Source: an uncultured Eubacteriales bacterium
GTDB taxonomy: Bacteria; Bacillota; Clostridia; Oscillospirales; CAG-382
Direction: 5' to 3'
Length of the DNA stretch: 64,000 nucleotides
Assembly (NCBI GenBank): GCA_934444645.1
Contig: CAKSCV010000004.1
Location: 62,001-126,000, forward strand
Below the pieces are notes generated by a model. That model ran no database searches and had not been told where the DNA came from. It saw only the letters and a list, made by a program, of their open reading frames with translations. How positions within the stretch are numbered: the stretch's first letter is position 1; each line of letters opens with the position of its first letter. Both the position numbers and the translations under genes were made by a program. Of this stretch, positions 25,841 through 35,246 are shown piece by piece.

Positions 25841-28018
25841 TTACTCCATGATTGCTTTCACATAATCTGCCGCCGCACTTTCACAAAGCGGCCGCATTTC
25901 ACCGGTCATATCCAATAGGAACGCCGCTATTTTGGTGGCATTTTCCGTGTTCAGCCCGATTTCGAAAACGCCGATGTATTCTTCCGCCTCCGTACCGGTA
26001 AGCTCTTTGGTCTTTACGTCCAAAAGCCGGTTTCCATCGTAACTTGCCATAATTAACACGGCCGGTTGGCTTTGGTTGTAAACGATTATTTTGTAAGATG
26101 AAACGCAAAGTGCGGTTTCGCCCTCTTTTATCCACCGAGCCGTAAGCGTAAGGTCCTCGGTCACCGGCTTTGCAAAATCGTAGGCTGCGCCGTTTGAGTA
26201 CCAAGCGTCAAAGATGTAGCCGTCGCGCATGGGATAATCAAAGCCGCTTACCGTGTCACCCTGCGTCACGGTGACGGTTTGCTCCGTTTCACCATTGTTC
26301 GGGTCAAAGGTTACGGTACAGGTCGGAATCTTCGGAATGAGCTTGTGCCGTTCGTTCTGATAGATGACCTCGTAATTATCGTTGTCCGGAATAATGAGGT
26401 TCGAACGGTCTCCGCCCTTGTCGTGATACTGCTCAGAAAATACCCATTCGATATCGACCGGTTCTTCGAGTGTCGGCGTTCCGCTTACGGATACGCCGAT
26501 CTTCTCATTGCCGGTCAAGCCGGTGCGGAACTGGAACATCCGACCGTTGTTGAGGTAGAGGTTGTTCGGCAAGCCGTCGGGAGACGTGTTTCCGATGACC
26601 GACGTGCCGCCGCCGATGTCGAGTTCATAGCCGGAGTTGCCTTTGTTTAAGCAGATGCCGCCGCCCATCGGCGCGGTGTTTTGGGTGATGGTCGATTTGG
26701 TAACGATGAGCCACATACCGCTTCCGGCAATATAGATGCCGCCGCCGGCGGTTGAAGCAGTGTTGTTCATAATTTCATTTGTTCCGTTTAAGATAAAGGC
26801 GCTGGCGTTGGTATAAATACCGCCGCCGCGGTTTGCGGAGTTTTCTTTTATAGAAGCCGTGCCTTGTTGGTAATTATAGATATTAAAATAGGTACTGTTT
26901 CTCATACAAATGCCGCCGCCGTCGCCGCCTGCGGTATTGCCGGTGATGCTTCCGCCGTGCAGATTGAGCATGGCAGAGTCTTGCGCGTAGATACCGCCGC
27001 CGTTTGATGTCGCGTTATTGTCGCAGATACGACTGTCGTGAATGCTGATGGCATAATTGCTATAGCCATCTGCGTTTAAGAACAAGCCGCCGCCGCTTGC
27101 GGTCGCCGTGTTGTCATGAATGTAAGCGCTACGGATATTGGCATAAACATTGTTTTTAACGCTTCTCAGATAAAAGCCGGCGCCGTTTGCTGCGGTGTTT
27201 TCGGCAAGCTCAATGCTGTTTATCTCCATAATGCCGCTTGTTTCGGTGTAAATAGCGCCGCCCATCGATTTCGCCGTGTTTTTTATCGCCTTTATCTTCT
27301 GAATTTCCGCACTGGTGTTTCCTTTGAGGTGGATAGCACCGCCGTTTATGGCATAGTTGCCGGTCATCTCGCCGCCATAGGTGATGATTTTGCCGTTTTC
27401 GACGGATATCGCACCGCCCGAACCTTTCGTTGCTTTGTTGTTTTTTATCGAACCGCCGTACATGGTGAACGTGCCGCCGCCCACGTAAACACCGCCGCCG
27501 TTGGCTCCTTCAATGATGTTGTCCGCAATGCTGCCGCCATACATTACAAAATTACTGCCTGATTGGCAGTTGATGGTGCCGCGCCGCGTGAGAACATCCC
27601 CTGTCGCGCCTTTTGCACCCGTGATTTTGCCGGTGTTTTTACAGTCGCAGAGTACAAATTTCTGATTTTCGCCGACACGGACCGCCGGATATCCGGGTTT
27701 GTCGATGGTGAGCGTTTTGCCGTTCAGACAGAGATAGACAGTGACGTTTGTGATGTCGAGCGTGTCGGTTATGGTAAGATCGTTTTCAAGGTATACATAT
27801 ATCGCTTTTATCGTGTCGTCACTCGCAGTGCCGATCGCAGTGCTGCCGTCCCATGCCTGCCACGCGACACTGCCGAGATTCTCGTGATTCTCTTCGCAGT
27901 CTGCCGCACCGCACGCATAATGCCGATGCGCGTCCGCTGTGGCTTCGTCCGCATAAACGGTTAGGGGAATGGAAGCAATAAGCAGGGATAAAAAGAAACC
28001 GATCAAAAATTTTCTCAT
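25841..28018 (-). CDS. Secreted beta-helix protein with InlB B-repeat
   Basis: 725 residues. A signal peptide (MRKFLIGFF..., cleavage likely after VYADEA region, about residue 24) is followed by a long right-handed beta-helix built of repeats such as GGGIYA, GGAIHL, GNTASTAGGGIYIAGSG, about residues 130-520. Then comes an InlB B-repeat-like module (CTVTFDPNNGETEQTVTVTQ, ending LTARW) and a small C-terminal domain ending in YVKAIME. No LPXTG or SLH domain is seen, so it is probably released or loosely surface-bound. Beta-helices of this type occur in adhesins and in polysaccharide-active proteins; no catalytic set is evident. Start ATG at 28018 follows AGGAGG and gives a clean signal peptide. 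Confidence 0.8.
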   Translation of the reverse strand: MRKFLIGFFLSLLIASIPLTVYADEATADAHRHYACGAADCEENHENLGSVAWQAWDGSTAIGTASDDTIKAIYVYLENDLTITDTLDITNVTVYLCLNGKTLTIDKPGYPAVRVGENQKFVLCDCKNTGKITGAKGATGDVLTRRGTINCQSGSNFVMYGGSIADNIIEGANGGGVYVGGGTFTMYGGSIKNNKATKGSGGAISVENGKIITYGGEMTGNYAINGGAIHLKGNTSAEIQKIKAIKNTAKSMGGAIYTETSGIMEINSIELAENTAANGAGFYLRSVKNNVYANIRSAYIHDNTATASGGGLFLNADGYSNYAISIHDSRICDNNATSNGGGIYAQDSAMLNLHGGSITGNTAGGDGGGICMRNSTYFNIYNYQQGTASIKENSANRGGGIYTNASAFILNGTNEIMNNTASTAGGGIYIAGSGMWLIVTKSTITQNTAPMGGGICLNKGNSGYELDIGGGTSVIGNTSPDGLPNNLYLNNGRMFQFRTGLTGNEKIGVSVSGTPTLEEPVDIEWVFSEQYHDKGGDRSNLIIPDNDNYEVIYQNERHKLIPKIPTCTVTFDPNNGETEQTVTVTQGDTVSGFDYPMRDGYIFDAWYSNGAAYDFAKPVTEDLTLTARWIKEGETALCVSSYKIIVYNQSQPAVLIMASYDGNRLLDVKTKELTGTEAEEYIGVFEIGLNTENATKIAAFLLDMTGEMRPLCESAAADYVKAIME

Positions 28019-28059
28019 GGTTGAATGCCTCCTGAATAACATAAATGGTTTATATGCCA

Positions 28060-28088
28060 ATTATAACACGGAGCGCAAAAAATGTCAA
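28060..28088 (-). promoter_or_regulatory. Consensus promoter of the beta-helix gene
   Basis: Minus-strand TTGACA (28088-28083), 17-bp spacer, TATAAT (28065-28060), 42 bases before the start codon. Confidence 0.85.
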
Positions 28089-28273
28089 TACGGATTTTTC
28101 AATATTTCAATAATTTATTCGATAATTTATTCGATGCTTTTGCCGGAAAAGCAACAGGACAGCAGCGCTTTTTGATGTATCCGTATCCAGCAACTTTTCC
28201 GTTCAGCGATAAGAACAAAATTCGGTAAAGTACGGCATTTTTTTGATAGAAACGACATTTTTTGACAAATATA

Positions 28274-28302
28274 TTGACAAATTGAACAAATCGTGGTATC
28301 AT
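28274..28302 (+). promoter_or_regulatory. Promoter of the repeat membrane protein gene
   Basis: TTGACA (28274-28279), 17-bp spacer, TATCAT (28297-28302). Another TTGACA lies 12 bases upstream but has no matching -10 box. Confidence 0.75.
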
Positions 28303-28345
28303 AAAAATGCTACATTGCAATATTTTTTAAGATGGGAGAAAAAAC

Positions 28346-28909
28346 ATGGACAACAACAACAACCTGTTTAATTCCACGGATTCGCAAAACAACACAGGGT
28401 TCCAGCCGACCGGCACACCGTCGCAGGAAACACCGAATTATCAGAACGCACCCAATTATCAGAACACCTCAGGCTGCCAGAACGCAGCAAACAATCCAAA
28501 CACGCCGAACTATCAAAACGCACCGAACTATCAGGGTACGCCGAACTATCAGAATGCGCCGAACTATCAGGGCACGCCAAATTATCAGAGTGCGCCGAAT
28601 TATCAGAGAACGCCGAATTATCAGAATGCGCCGAATTTTTATCAGGGTTCTCCGTATTTTCCGAACGCCGCCAATAAGGTTGCCGGTGTCGGTACGTTTT
28701 TCGGGCTTCAATTGCTGTTCTCCCTGCCGATTATCGGCTTGATCGCCTGCATTATCTGCGCGTTCGCGCCGGAAAACCAAAATGTGAAGAATTATGCTCG
28801 CGCAACGCTGATTTGGCTGCTCATCGCTGTCGTTCTGACCATTGTCTTTTATGTGGTTTTGGCAAGTGCAGGTGCTGCTATCGGCGGTTCTTTTAACCGC
28901 TATTATTGA
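28346..28909 (+). CDS. Small membrane protein with Asn-Tyr-Gln repeat
   Basis: 187 residues. Residues 1-110 are polar, low in complexity and dominated by the six-residue repeat (A/T)PNYQ(N/G/S/R). Residues 112-180 hold two membrane segments (FFGLQLLFSLPIIGLIACIIC and LIWLLIAVVLTIVFYVVLAS) separated by a short loop with ENQNVKNYARA. The C-terminal part resembles a common small clostridial membrane module whose function is unknown. With no signal peptide, the repeat region is probably on one side of the membrane as a disordered or self-associating tail. Start ATG with GGGAGA upstream. I do not recognise a function. Confidence 0.75.
   Translation: MDNNNNLFNSTDSQNNTGFQPTGTPSQETPNYQNAPNYQNTSGCQNAANNPNTPNYQNAPNYQGTPNYQNAPNYQGTPNYQSAPNYQRTPNYQNAPNFYQGSPYFPNAANKVAGVGTFFGLQLLFSLPIIGLIACIICAFAPENQNVKNYARATLIWLLIAVVLTIVFYVVLASAGAAIGGSFNRYY
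28430..28640 (+). repeat. In-gene 18-bp tandem repeat
   Basis: About eleven units of an 18-bp repeat (consensus ACGCCGAACTATCAGAAT) encode the (A/T)PNYQN hexapeptides. Third positions vary (aactat, aattat), so the array is not freshly duplicated throughout, but the last units are nearly identical. Confidence 0.8.
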
Positions 28910-28936
28910 TTTTCGCCCGCGGAGTTCTTACATAGC

Positions 28937-28973
28937 AAAAAACGGTTCACCGAGTGTCGGCGAACCGTTTTTA
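28937..28973. terminator. Bidirectional terminator
   Basis: AAAAACGGTTC pairs with GAACCGTTTTT between convergent genes. Confidence 0.85.
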
Positions 28974-28982
28974 TATTCAAGC

Positions 28983-30254
28983 TTAAACGTCCTTGGCTTC
29001 CAACATATGTTCAAGCGCAAACATTACGCCGATCTTGCCGCTTTCATAGGTAAGGCCGCCCTGCATATAAACCGTGTACGGTGCGATGCACGGCCCATCC
29101 GCCGAAAGCTCGATTGACGAGCCTTGCGTAAATGCTCCGGCAGCCATAATGACCGGCACCGCATAGCCCGGCATTTGCCACGGCTCGGGCGTGACGTGCG
29201 AATCCACCGGCGCACCCTCTTGGATGCCGCGGCAGAAGGCGAGCATGTTTTTTTCCGAACCGAGAGAAACCGTCTGGATGATGCAGTGGCGAACCTCGTC
29301 GGAGGCCGGGCAGACAGCAAAGCCTTCATTTTCGAAAACCGCCGCCGCAAGCGCCGCCGTTTTCAAGCTCTGTGCGACCGTGTGCGGCGCATAGAACAGC
29401 CCTTTGTACATGCTCTTTGTCTGACCGAGCGTTGCGCCGCCCTCCGCGCCGATACCGGGGCAGGTGAGCCGATACGCGCAAAGCTCGACGGCCTTTGCAG
29501 AGCCGGCAAGATAGCCGCCGGTCTCGGCCATGCCGCCGCCCGGATTTTTGATGAGCGAACCCATGCAGAGGTCGGCTCCGTAATAGGTCGGCTCGTGTTC
29601 GTCGCAGAATTCCCCATAGCAGTTGTCCACGATGACAAAAGCCTCCGGCTTTACGGCTTTTGCCGCTTTGACGGCTTGTCCGATTTCTTCGGCAGACAGC
29701 GTTTTGCGAATCGCATACCCTTTGGAGCGTTGAATAAAGACGACTTTGACCGACGGTTCGCTTTTCAAAAATGCGCACATTTTTTCAAGATCGATTTCTC
29801 CGTCCGCCGTCATTTCCTGTGCCGCATATTTTACGCCGAAATCGGCAAGAGAGCCGTTCCCGGCATCGCCGCGAATGCCGATGACCTCTTCGAGCGTGTC
29901 ATACGGCTTGCCGGTGACCGAGAAAAGCGTGTCGCCCGGGCGCAAAAGCCCGAAAAGCCCGATGGCAAGCGTTTGGGTGCCGCTTACGATGTTGTGGCGC
30001 ACAAGCGCGGCTTCACATTCAAAAACGTCGGCATAAATGGCTTCTAATTCTTCACGGCCGCGGTCGTTGTATCCATAGCCGGACGACGGCATAAAATAGC
30101 TTTCGGATACCTTGTGCTTGCGGAATGCCGCCATGACTTTTTTTTGATTTTCAAAGGCGATCCGGTCGATACGATCGAATACGCCCTTTTCACGAAGCTT
30201 ATTTTCCGCCTGCTCGATTTTTGTTTCGACGGCGGTACGGTTTGTTTGTTCCAT
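28983..30254 (-). CDS. Methionine gamma-lyase-like PLP enzyme (aluminium resistance family)
   Basis: 423 residues of the PF06838 family of PLP-dependent enzymes, historically called aluminium resistance protein. The PLP-binding lysine is probably in GSLIKNPGGGMAETGGYLAG; the cofactor Asp is in VIVDNCYGEF. N-terminal SSGYGYNDRGREELE and VRHNIVSGTQTLAIGLFGLLRPGD are family signatures. The reaction is likely a C-S lyase type but is not established. It is the last gene of a minus-strand run after the radical SAM and Nudix genes. I start at ATG 30254, twelve bases after AGGAGA. Confidence 0.86.
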   Translation of the reverse strand: MEQTNRTAVETKIEQAENKLREKGVFDRIDRIAFENQKKVMAAFRKHKVSESYFMPSSGYGYNDRGREELEAIYADVFECEAALVRHNIVSGTQTLAIGLFGLLRPGDTLFSVTGKPYDTLEEVIGIRGDAGNGSLADFGVKYAAQEMTADGEIDLEKMCAFLKSEPSVKVVFIQRSKGYAIRKTLSAEEIGQAVKAAKAVKPEAFVIVDNCYGEFCDEHEPTYYGADLCMGSLIKNPGGGMAETGGYLAGSAKAVELCAYRLTCPGIGAEGGATLGQTKSMYKGLFYAPHTVAQSLKTAALAAAVFENEGFAVCPASDEVRHCIIQTVSLGSEKNMLAFCRGIQEGAPVDSHVTPEPWQMPGYAVPVIMAAGAFTQGSSIELSADGPCIAPYTVYMQGGLTYESGKIGVMFALEHMLEAKDV

Positions 30255-30271
30255 TTGCAGCTTTGTATCTC

Positions 30272-30820
30272 CTATTTTCGTAATTTTCCTAAAATGACAG
30301 CGGCTTTCATGAGCGCGCATTGTGTCTTGGAATCCTTGATTTCGCCCGTAAGCACCATGTCAAGTGCCTTGTCGAACGGAATTTTTTCCACATTCAAAAA
30401 TTCATCCTCATCCGGATTGATATCGCCGAAGGTAAGACCGGTGGCAAGGAACATATAGATGACCTCGCCGCAATAGCCGGGCGACGGATACAGCTCGCCG
30501 AGCGACGTGTATTTGTCGGCTTTCGCGCCGGTTTCCTCCGCAAGCTCACGCTTGCCGCATTCGAGCGGACTTTCTTCGCCGTGGTCGCGTTTCCCGGCGG
30601 GAATTTCGAGAAGGACCTCTTTGTAGGGGTAGCGGAACTGACGGACAAAAATCACTTCCTCCTTGTCGGTGAGCGGCAGCACGCACACGCCGCCGGAATG
30701 CTCCACCACCTCGCGCACGCTTTTGTGACCGTTCGGCAGCTCCACTTCATCGCGGCGCACCTTGATGATGCGGCCTTGATAGATGTATTCCTCGTTTAGT
30801 GTCTTTTCGGTAAGCTCCAT
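30272..30820 (-). CDS. Nudix hydrolase, ADP-ribose pyrophosphatase-like
   Basis: 182 residues. The Nudix helix is plain (KRELAEETGAKA, following GKRDHGEESPLECG) with the upstream FVRQFRYPYKEVLLEIPAG stretch typical of ADP-ribose pyrophosphatases. The box has one extra residue between the first Gly and the REL core compared with GX5EX7REUXEEXGU. Such enzymes hydrolyse ADP-ribose and related nucleotides. Start ATG at 30820 has AAAGGTG upstream; longer extensions are unlikely. It is 16 bases after the radical SAM gene and likely cotranscribed. Confidence 0.88.
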   Translation of the reverse strand: MELTEKTLNEEYIYQGRIIKVRRDEVELPNGHKSVREVVEHSGGVCVLPLTDKEEVIFVRQFRYPYKEVLLEIPAGKRDHGEESPLECGKRELAEETGAKADKYTSLGELYPSPGYCGEVIYMFLATGLTFGDINPDEDEFLNVEKIPFDKALDMVLTGEIKDSKTQCALMKAAVILGKLRK

Positions 30821-30836
30821 GTGTTTCACCTTTCTT

Positions 30837-31730
30837 TTATTCCGCTTTCGGCTTATAGTCAAAAGCGGGTACATATTCTTCTTTTGCGCTGGTTCTTTCC
30901 TGCAAAAAGCCGCAGGTAAAGCCGAGCTCTTCGGCGTGATGCACCACGCGTTCGTATTCGAGCGTCGTGACGTGCCGGTTGATTTCCGGGTAGACCGCAC
31001 AGGCTTTTGTCGGAAAATATTGGCTCATAAGGCTTAAGGCAAAGCGGTTTACATCATAGTGTGAAGCCAGATAATCGAGAAGTTTCATGCTGTCGCGCGA
31101 AAGTCCCGGCAGAACCAAATGCCGCGTCAGAACGCCGCGCATCATATGGCCGCTTTCGTCGAAGCGCGCGTAGCCGACAAGCTTGTACATTTCTTCGAGT
31201 GCCGCCGAGGCCATGTCAAAATAATCGGCCGCCGCGGAATATTTCGCCGCCGCTTCTTTGGAATAATATTTGAAATCGGGCAAAAAGATATCGACATATC
31301 CGTCGAGTGTCCGCAGCGTTTCCGGCTTTTCGTAGCCGCCGCAGTTGTAGACGACCGGAATCGAAAGCCGCGGCTTTGCTATGTCGAGTGCCTGCAAAAT
31401 CTTGTCGGTAAACTGCGTCGGCGTGACGAGATTGATGTTGACCGCTCCCATTTCCTGCAAGCGCAGAAATTCGTCCGATAAGGTCTGTACCGAGACCTCG
31501 CAGCCTTTTTTGCCGCGTGAAATCTCCTGATTCTGACAGAACACGCAGCCGAGTACGCAGCCCGAAAAAAAGACCGTTCCGCTTCCGACACCGTAGGAAA
31601 GGCAAGGCTCCTCCCACAGATGCAGCCCGACACGCGCGAGCTTTATTTGGCTTGAAACGCCGCACCGGCCGATATTTTCGTGCCGGTTTATGCCGCATTC
31701 ACGCGGACACAGCCTGCAAACAGTTGCCAT
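30837..31730 (-). CDS. Radical SAM protein, PflX-like
   Basis: 297 residues. The cluster motif GCVLGCVFCQN (CX3CX2C, near residue 57) is that of radical SAM enzymes, and an N-terminal CRLCPRECG plus GRCG forms a second Cys set as in the PflX/COG1313 group. These resemble pyruvate formate-lyase activases but their substrate is unknown. No pyruvate formate-lyase gene is seen in the window. It is the first gene of the minus-strand run; a TATAAT at 31763-31758 could be its -10 box, but no good -35 is seen. Start ATG at 31730 follows AAAGGAGC. Confidence 0.87.
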   Translation of the reverse strand: MATVCRLCPRECGINRHENIGRCGVSSQIKLARVGLHLWEEPCLSYGVGSGTVFFSGCVLGCVFCQNQEISRGKKGCEVSVQTLSDEFLRLQEMGAVNINLVTPTQFTDKILQALDIAKPRLSIPVVYNCGGYEKPETLRTLDGYVDIFLPDFKYYSKEAAAKYSAAADYFDMASAALEEMYKLVGYARFDESGHMMRGVLTRHLVLPGLSRDSMKLLDYLASHYDVNRFALSLMSQYFPTKACAVYPEINRHVTTLEYERVVHHAEELGFTCGFLQERTSAKEEYVPAFDYKPKAE

Positions 31731-31854
31731 GCAATCGCTCCTTTATCATAAAATATCATTATAGTATACATATAAAGCGCAAAATGCCGCTATTTGAGAA
31801 TATTTTGTAAAAAGTGAAAGCACAGAAGTTTTCACAAAAATTCTCGCGAAACGA

Positions 31855-31883
31855 TTGACATTTCTTCCGGCATATGGTATATT
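31855..31883 (+). promoter_or_regulatory. Promoter of rplI operon
   Basis: TTGACA (31855-31860), 17-bp spacer, TATATT (31878-31883), 62 bases before the rplI start. Confidence 0.8.
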
Positions 31884-31945
31884 ATATTGATAAAAAGTTT
31901 CTTTTCTTTCAGAATCGATCCGAAGACAGATAAGGAGTATTTGCT

Positions 31946-32395
31946 ATGAAAGTATTACTTTTACAAGACGTAAAAGGCAAAGGCAAAAAGGACACCATTG
32001 TTGACGTATCCGACGGCTATGCACGCAATTTTCTGCTTCCGAAGGGCGTTGCCGTCGAAGCCGATGCCAAGATCATGAACGACTATAAAAACAAGCAGGC
32101 TGCCAAGAAGCACCATGAAGAAATGGAAAAACAGGCTGCCAAGGAAACCGCCGAAAAGCTTGCCGGCTTTGTTGTGAAGATTTTTGCCACCGCCGGTGCT
32201 GACGGCCGTTTTTACGGTTCGGTCACCGCAAAGGATATTGCCGAGGAGCTTGAAAAGCAGCATGGTATCACGGTCGATAAGAGAAAGATCGTGCTTGACG
32301 ATGCCATCAAGGCTTTCGGCTCGTACAGCCTCGATGTCAAGCTCTATCCGGAAATTGCAGGTAAGCTTAACGTCGTCGTCACCCAAAAAGACTAA
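31946..32395 (+). CDS. rplI: 50S ribosomal protein L9
   Basis: 149 residues, normal length, beginning [15 protein letters not shown] with the L9 signature [17 protein letters not shown] and the long connecting helix rich in Lys/Glu, then the C-terminal domain ([12 protein letters not shown]). L9 binds 23S rRNA at the base of the L1 stalk. It leads an operon with dnaB, as often in Bacillota. Start ATG after AAGGAGTATTTGCT. Confidence 0.97.
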   Translation: MKVLLLQDVKGKGKKDTIVDVSDGYARNFLLPKGVAVEADAKIMNDYKNKQAAKKHHEEMEKQAAKETAEKLAGFVVKIFATAGADGRFYGSVTAKDIAEELEKQHGITVDKRKIVLDDAIKAFGSYSLDVKLYPEIAGKLNVVVTQKD

Positions 32396-32444
32396 TCGAA
32401 ACGCGGCGCAGGCTTCTGCGCTGACAGGGAAGGGAGCTTAAACC

Positions 32445-33788
32445 GTGAGCGAACTGGTTCTTTCCGAAGAAAACTTGCGGAAAATGCCTTTTTCCATGGA
32501 AGCGGAACAGTCGGTCTTAGGTACGATTATTCTCGATCCGGAAAAATTAAACGATATCGCGTCGAGCCTTCGCGCCGACGATTTTTATCTTGAGCAGCAC
32601 GTGCGCATCTACGAAGCCATGCGGAGTATTTTTGCACGCTCCGATGCACATCTTGACGAAGTGACGCTTCTCGAACAGCTTGTCACCGACGGCACACTCG
32701 ACGAAGCCGGCGGAAAAGCCTATATTACAACGCTTGCCGCTTCCGTGCCGGATATGAATAACCTCATGGACTACGTGCGCATTATTAAGGACAAGGCGGT
32801 GTTGCGCCGCTTAATCGAAGCGTCCGGCGAAATCAGCGATATGGCATATTCCGCCGAGGGCGAAACCAAGGATATCCTCGACCGCTCCGAACAGCTGATT
32901 TTTGATATTGCCGAAAAAAACGAGACCAAAGGGCTTTCTCATATCCGCGATGTCATCATCGACCTCTACCACCATTTGGAGGATCTGAAAAAAAGCGGCA
33001 CGGACGCGCTCGGCACACCGACGTATTTTACCGATATCGATAAATACCTTGTCGGTATGGGAAAAGGCGATTTTGTCATCGTCGGTGCCCGCCCGGGCGT
33101 CGGAAAAACCAGCTTTGCGCTGAATATTGCCGCCAACGTCGCTCAAAAAGCACCGCATAAATCCGTGGTCGTGTTTTCGCTGGAAATGTCGTGTGAACAG
33201 CTCGTTTCGCGTATTTTGGCCTCGGAAGCCCACATCGACAGCTACCATATGCGTTCGGGTGAACTGACCGAGGAGGAATGGGAAAAGCTTGCCCGTTCGG
33301 CGGGTCTTCTTGCCGAAACCAATATTTTGATCGACGATACGCCGGGTATCTCGGTCACCGGCATGAAAGCCAAGCTTCGCCGCGTGAAAAATTTAGGCCT
33401 TATCATCATCGACTACCTGCAGCTCATGCAGTCGGATAAGCACACCGAAAACCGCGTACAAGAGGTGTCGGATATTTCGCGAAATCTAAAGCTTCTTGCC
33501 AAGGAATTCGAGGTGCCGGTCATCACCTGCGCCCAGCTTTCCCGTGCCTCCGAAAAGGAGCATAAAAAACCGATGCTTTCCGACCTGCGTGATTCCGGCG
33601 GTATCGAGCAGGACGCCGACACCATTATGTTTCTTTCGCGTGATTACTATAAGGATGATCCCGAAAAGGAAAATATCGCCGACTGTATCATCGCCAAGAA
33701 CCGCCACGGCTCGACCGGAACGGTAACACTCGGCTGGCTCGGTCAGTATACCAAGTTTATGACCATGGATACAAGCCATGCAAATTGA
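32445..33788 (+). CDS. dnaB: Replicative DNA helicase
   Basis: 447 residues. The N-terminal primase-interaction domain (SMEAEQSVLGTIILDP) and the RecA-like motor with Walker A GARPGVGKTSFALNIA near residue 214, Walker B LIIIDYLQLM near 323 and the LRDSGGIEQDAD region near 383 are intact. It unwinds DNA at the replication fork. The start is GTG at 32445, nine bases after GGGAG. A small hairpin (GCGCAG/CTGCGC, 32406-32421) lies in the gap after rplI and might lower or stabilise the dnaB message. Confidence 0.96.
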   Translation: MSELVLSEENLRKMPFSMEAEQSVLGTIILDPEKLNDIASSLRADDFYLEQHVRIYEAMRSIFARSDAHLDEVTLLEQLVTDGTLDEAGGKAYITTLAASVPDMNNLMDYVRIIKDKAVLRRLIEASGEISDMAYSAEGETKDILDRSEQLIFDIAEKNETKGLSHIRDVIIDLYHHLEDLKKSGTDALGTPTYFTDIDKYLVGMGKGDFVIVGARPGVGKTSFALNIAANVAQKAPHKSVVVFSLEMSCEQLVSRILASEAHIDSYHMRSGELTEEEWEKLARSAGLLAETNILIDDTPGISVTGMKAKLRRVKNLGLIIIDYLQLMQSDKHTENRVQEVSDISRNLKLLAKEFEVPVITCAQLSRASEKEHKKPMLSDLRDSGGIEQDADTIMFLSRDYYKDDPEKENIADCIIAKNRHGSTGTVTLGWLGQYTKFMTMDTSHAN

Positions 33789-35190
33789 GCTTTTTTTGCG
33801 GCGTAAAATTGCCGAAGCCAATGCGGCCGACGCGCTTTTCAAGCCGGATGACCGCGTTTTGGTGGCTCTTTCGGGCGGCGCGGACAGCGTGGCATTGCTG
33901 TTGGCGCTAAAAAAATTCTATCCGTCGCTTTCACTTGCCGCGTGCCATGTCAATCACCGCCTTCGCGGCGAAGAAGCCGAACGCGACGCGGCCTTTGCCG
34001 AAGCACTGTGCAAAAAGAACGGCATTCCGTTCGAGCTTTGCACGGCGGACGTTGCGGCTCTTGCCGAAAAGCAGAGGATTTCCACCGAGCTTGCCGCACG
34101 AAATGTCCGGTATGCGTTTTTCGAGGAGATTTGCCGCAAACGAAACATTCCGCTTGTTGCGTGTGCACACACGGCAAGCGACAATGCCGAAACGGTGCTT
34201 TTCAATCTCACGCGCGGTGCGGCTCTTTCGGGGCTTTCCGGCATTCCGCCTAAGCGGCCGCTTGCCGACGGCATAACCCTTATCCGCCCGCTTTTGTCGG
34301 TGCAGAGGGAGCACATCGAAGCCTTTCTTGCTTCTCTCGGTCAAAGCTATGTCACCGACTCCACCAACCTCGCCGATGATTATACGCGCAATTTTTTCCG
34401 CCATCAGGTGCTGCCGCTCTTGAAAACAGTCAATCCGTCGCTTGAAAACGGTCTTTGTGCTACAAGCCGCGTTTTGCGCGAAACGCAAATATTTCTTGAA
34501 AAAACGGCAAACAATAGCTTGACGGATCGTGTCACGGAGCTTGCCTTGCTGGACGAAGTGCTTTTGCGGCAAAGCATTTTGCTTTTATACCGGAAAAGCG
34601 GAGCTGCCGGAACGCCGGAATATGTGCATATTGGCGCCATCGCAGCCTTAGTGCGCGAAGCGGCAGAGCATGGCAGCAAGCGTGCGGAGGTCTGTCTTCC
34701 GGGCGGTGTGAGTGCCTGCATTTGCGACGGCATTCTCTCGTTTGAGCCGACCGTGCGGAAACAAAAAAGCATTCGGAAACCGTATCTGTATCCGCTTGCC
34801 GACGGCTTTTTTCGAATTCCGGATACGCCGTTTGCCGTACAGTTGGCTGACGATACCGATTTTTTGAAAAATAATGCAGGCATTCCCGAGGACTATGCGC
34901 TGTATGACAGTGCCATCCTCGCGAAAGATCGGTGTGGCGCATTTTGCGTCCGTTCACGTGGGGACGGCGATACCGTTCGCTGCGGCGGCATGACGCGAAA
35001 GCTGAAAGAACTGTTAAATCAGAAAAAAATACCGACGGAGCTGCGCGGTCTGTTGCCGCTCGTGTGCGCGGCGGATACGCAGGAACTGCTGTTTGTGCCG
35101 CGTGTTGCCGTGTGTGATGCACACGCGCACAGTTTGGGTGCCTCACGGAAGCTCTGCCGGGTCAGTATATATATCCGAAACGGCGCATAA
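33778..35190 (+). CDS. tilS: tRNA(Ile)-lysidine synthase
   Basis: 470 residues. The PP-loop [18 protein letters not shown] near residue 28 binds [22 protein letters not shown] and [20 protein letters not shown] follow, as in TilS, which makes lysidine at C34 of tRNA-Ile2 so that it reads AUA. A C-terminal TilS domain ([17 protein letters not shown]) is present. The start ATG overlaps the dnaB end by 11 bases with no strong ribosome site, so its translation is probably coupled to dnaB. The hpt gene often found between tilS and ftsH is missing. Confidence 0.94.
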   Translation: MQIELFLRRKIAEANAADALFKPDDRVLVALSGGADSVALLLALKKFYPSLSLAACHVNHRLRGEEAERDAAFAEALCKKNGIPFELCTADVAALAEKQRISTELAARNVRYAFFEEICRKRNIPLVACAHTASDNAETVLFNLTRGAALSGLSGIPPKRPLADGITLIRPLLSVQREHIEAFLASLGQSYVTDSTNLADDYTRNFFRHQVLPLLKTVNPSLENGLCATSRVLRETQIFLEKTANNSLTDRVTELALLDEVLLRQSILLLYRKSGAAGTPEYVHIGAIAALVREAAEHGSKRAEVCLPGGVSACICDGILSFEPTVRKQKSIRKPYLYPLADGFFRIPDTPFAVQLADDTDFLKNNAGIPEDYALYDSAILAKDRCGAFCVRSRGDGDTVRCGGMTRKLKELLNQKKIPTELRGLLPLVCAADTQELLFVPRVAVCDAHAHSLGASRKLCRVSIYIRNGA

Positions 35191-35246
35191 TAAATCAAAA
35201 AGCCGTATCAGCTTTGTATTACCATTTTGAACAGGAGACTCATTTG

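Larger units (their letters stand above)
28019..28345. other. Divergent intergenic region
   Basis: This 327-base A+T-rich gap holds the two opposing promoters described separately and, between them, no further reading frame or structured element that I can support. Confidence 0.6.

Noticed and set aside
28430..28640. Tandem repeat as a possible CRISPR array
   Set aside because: The units are contiguous 18-bp in-frame codons without spacers, so it is a protein repeat.
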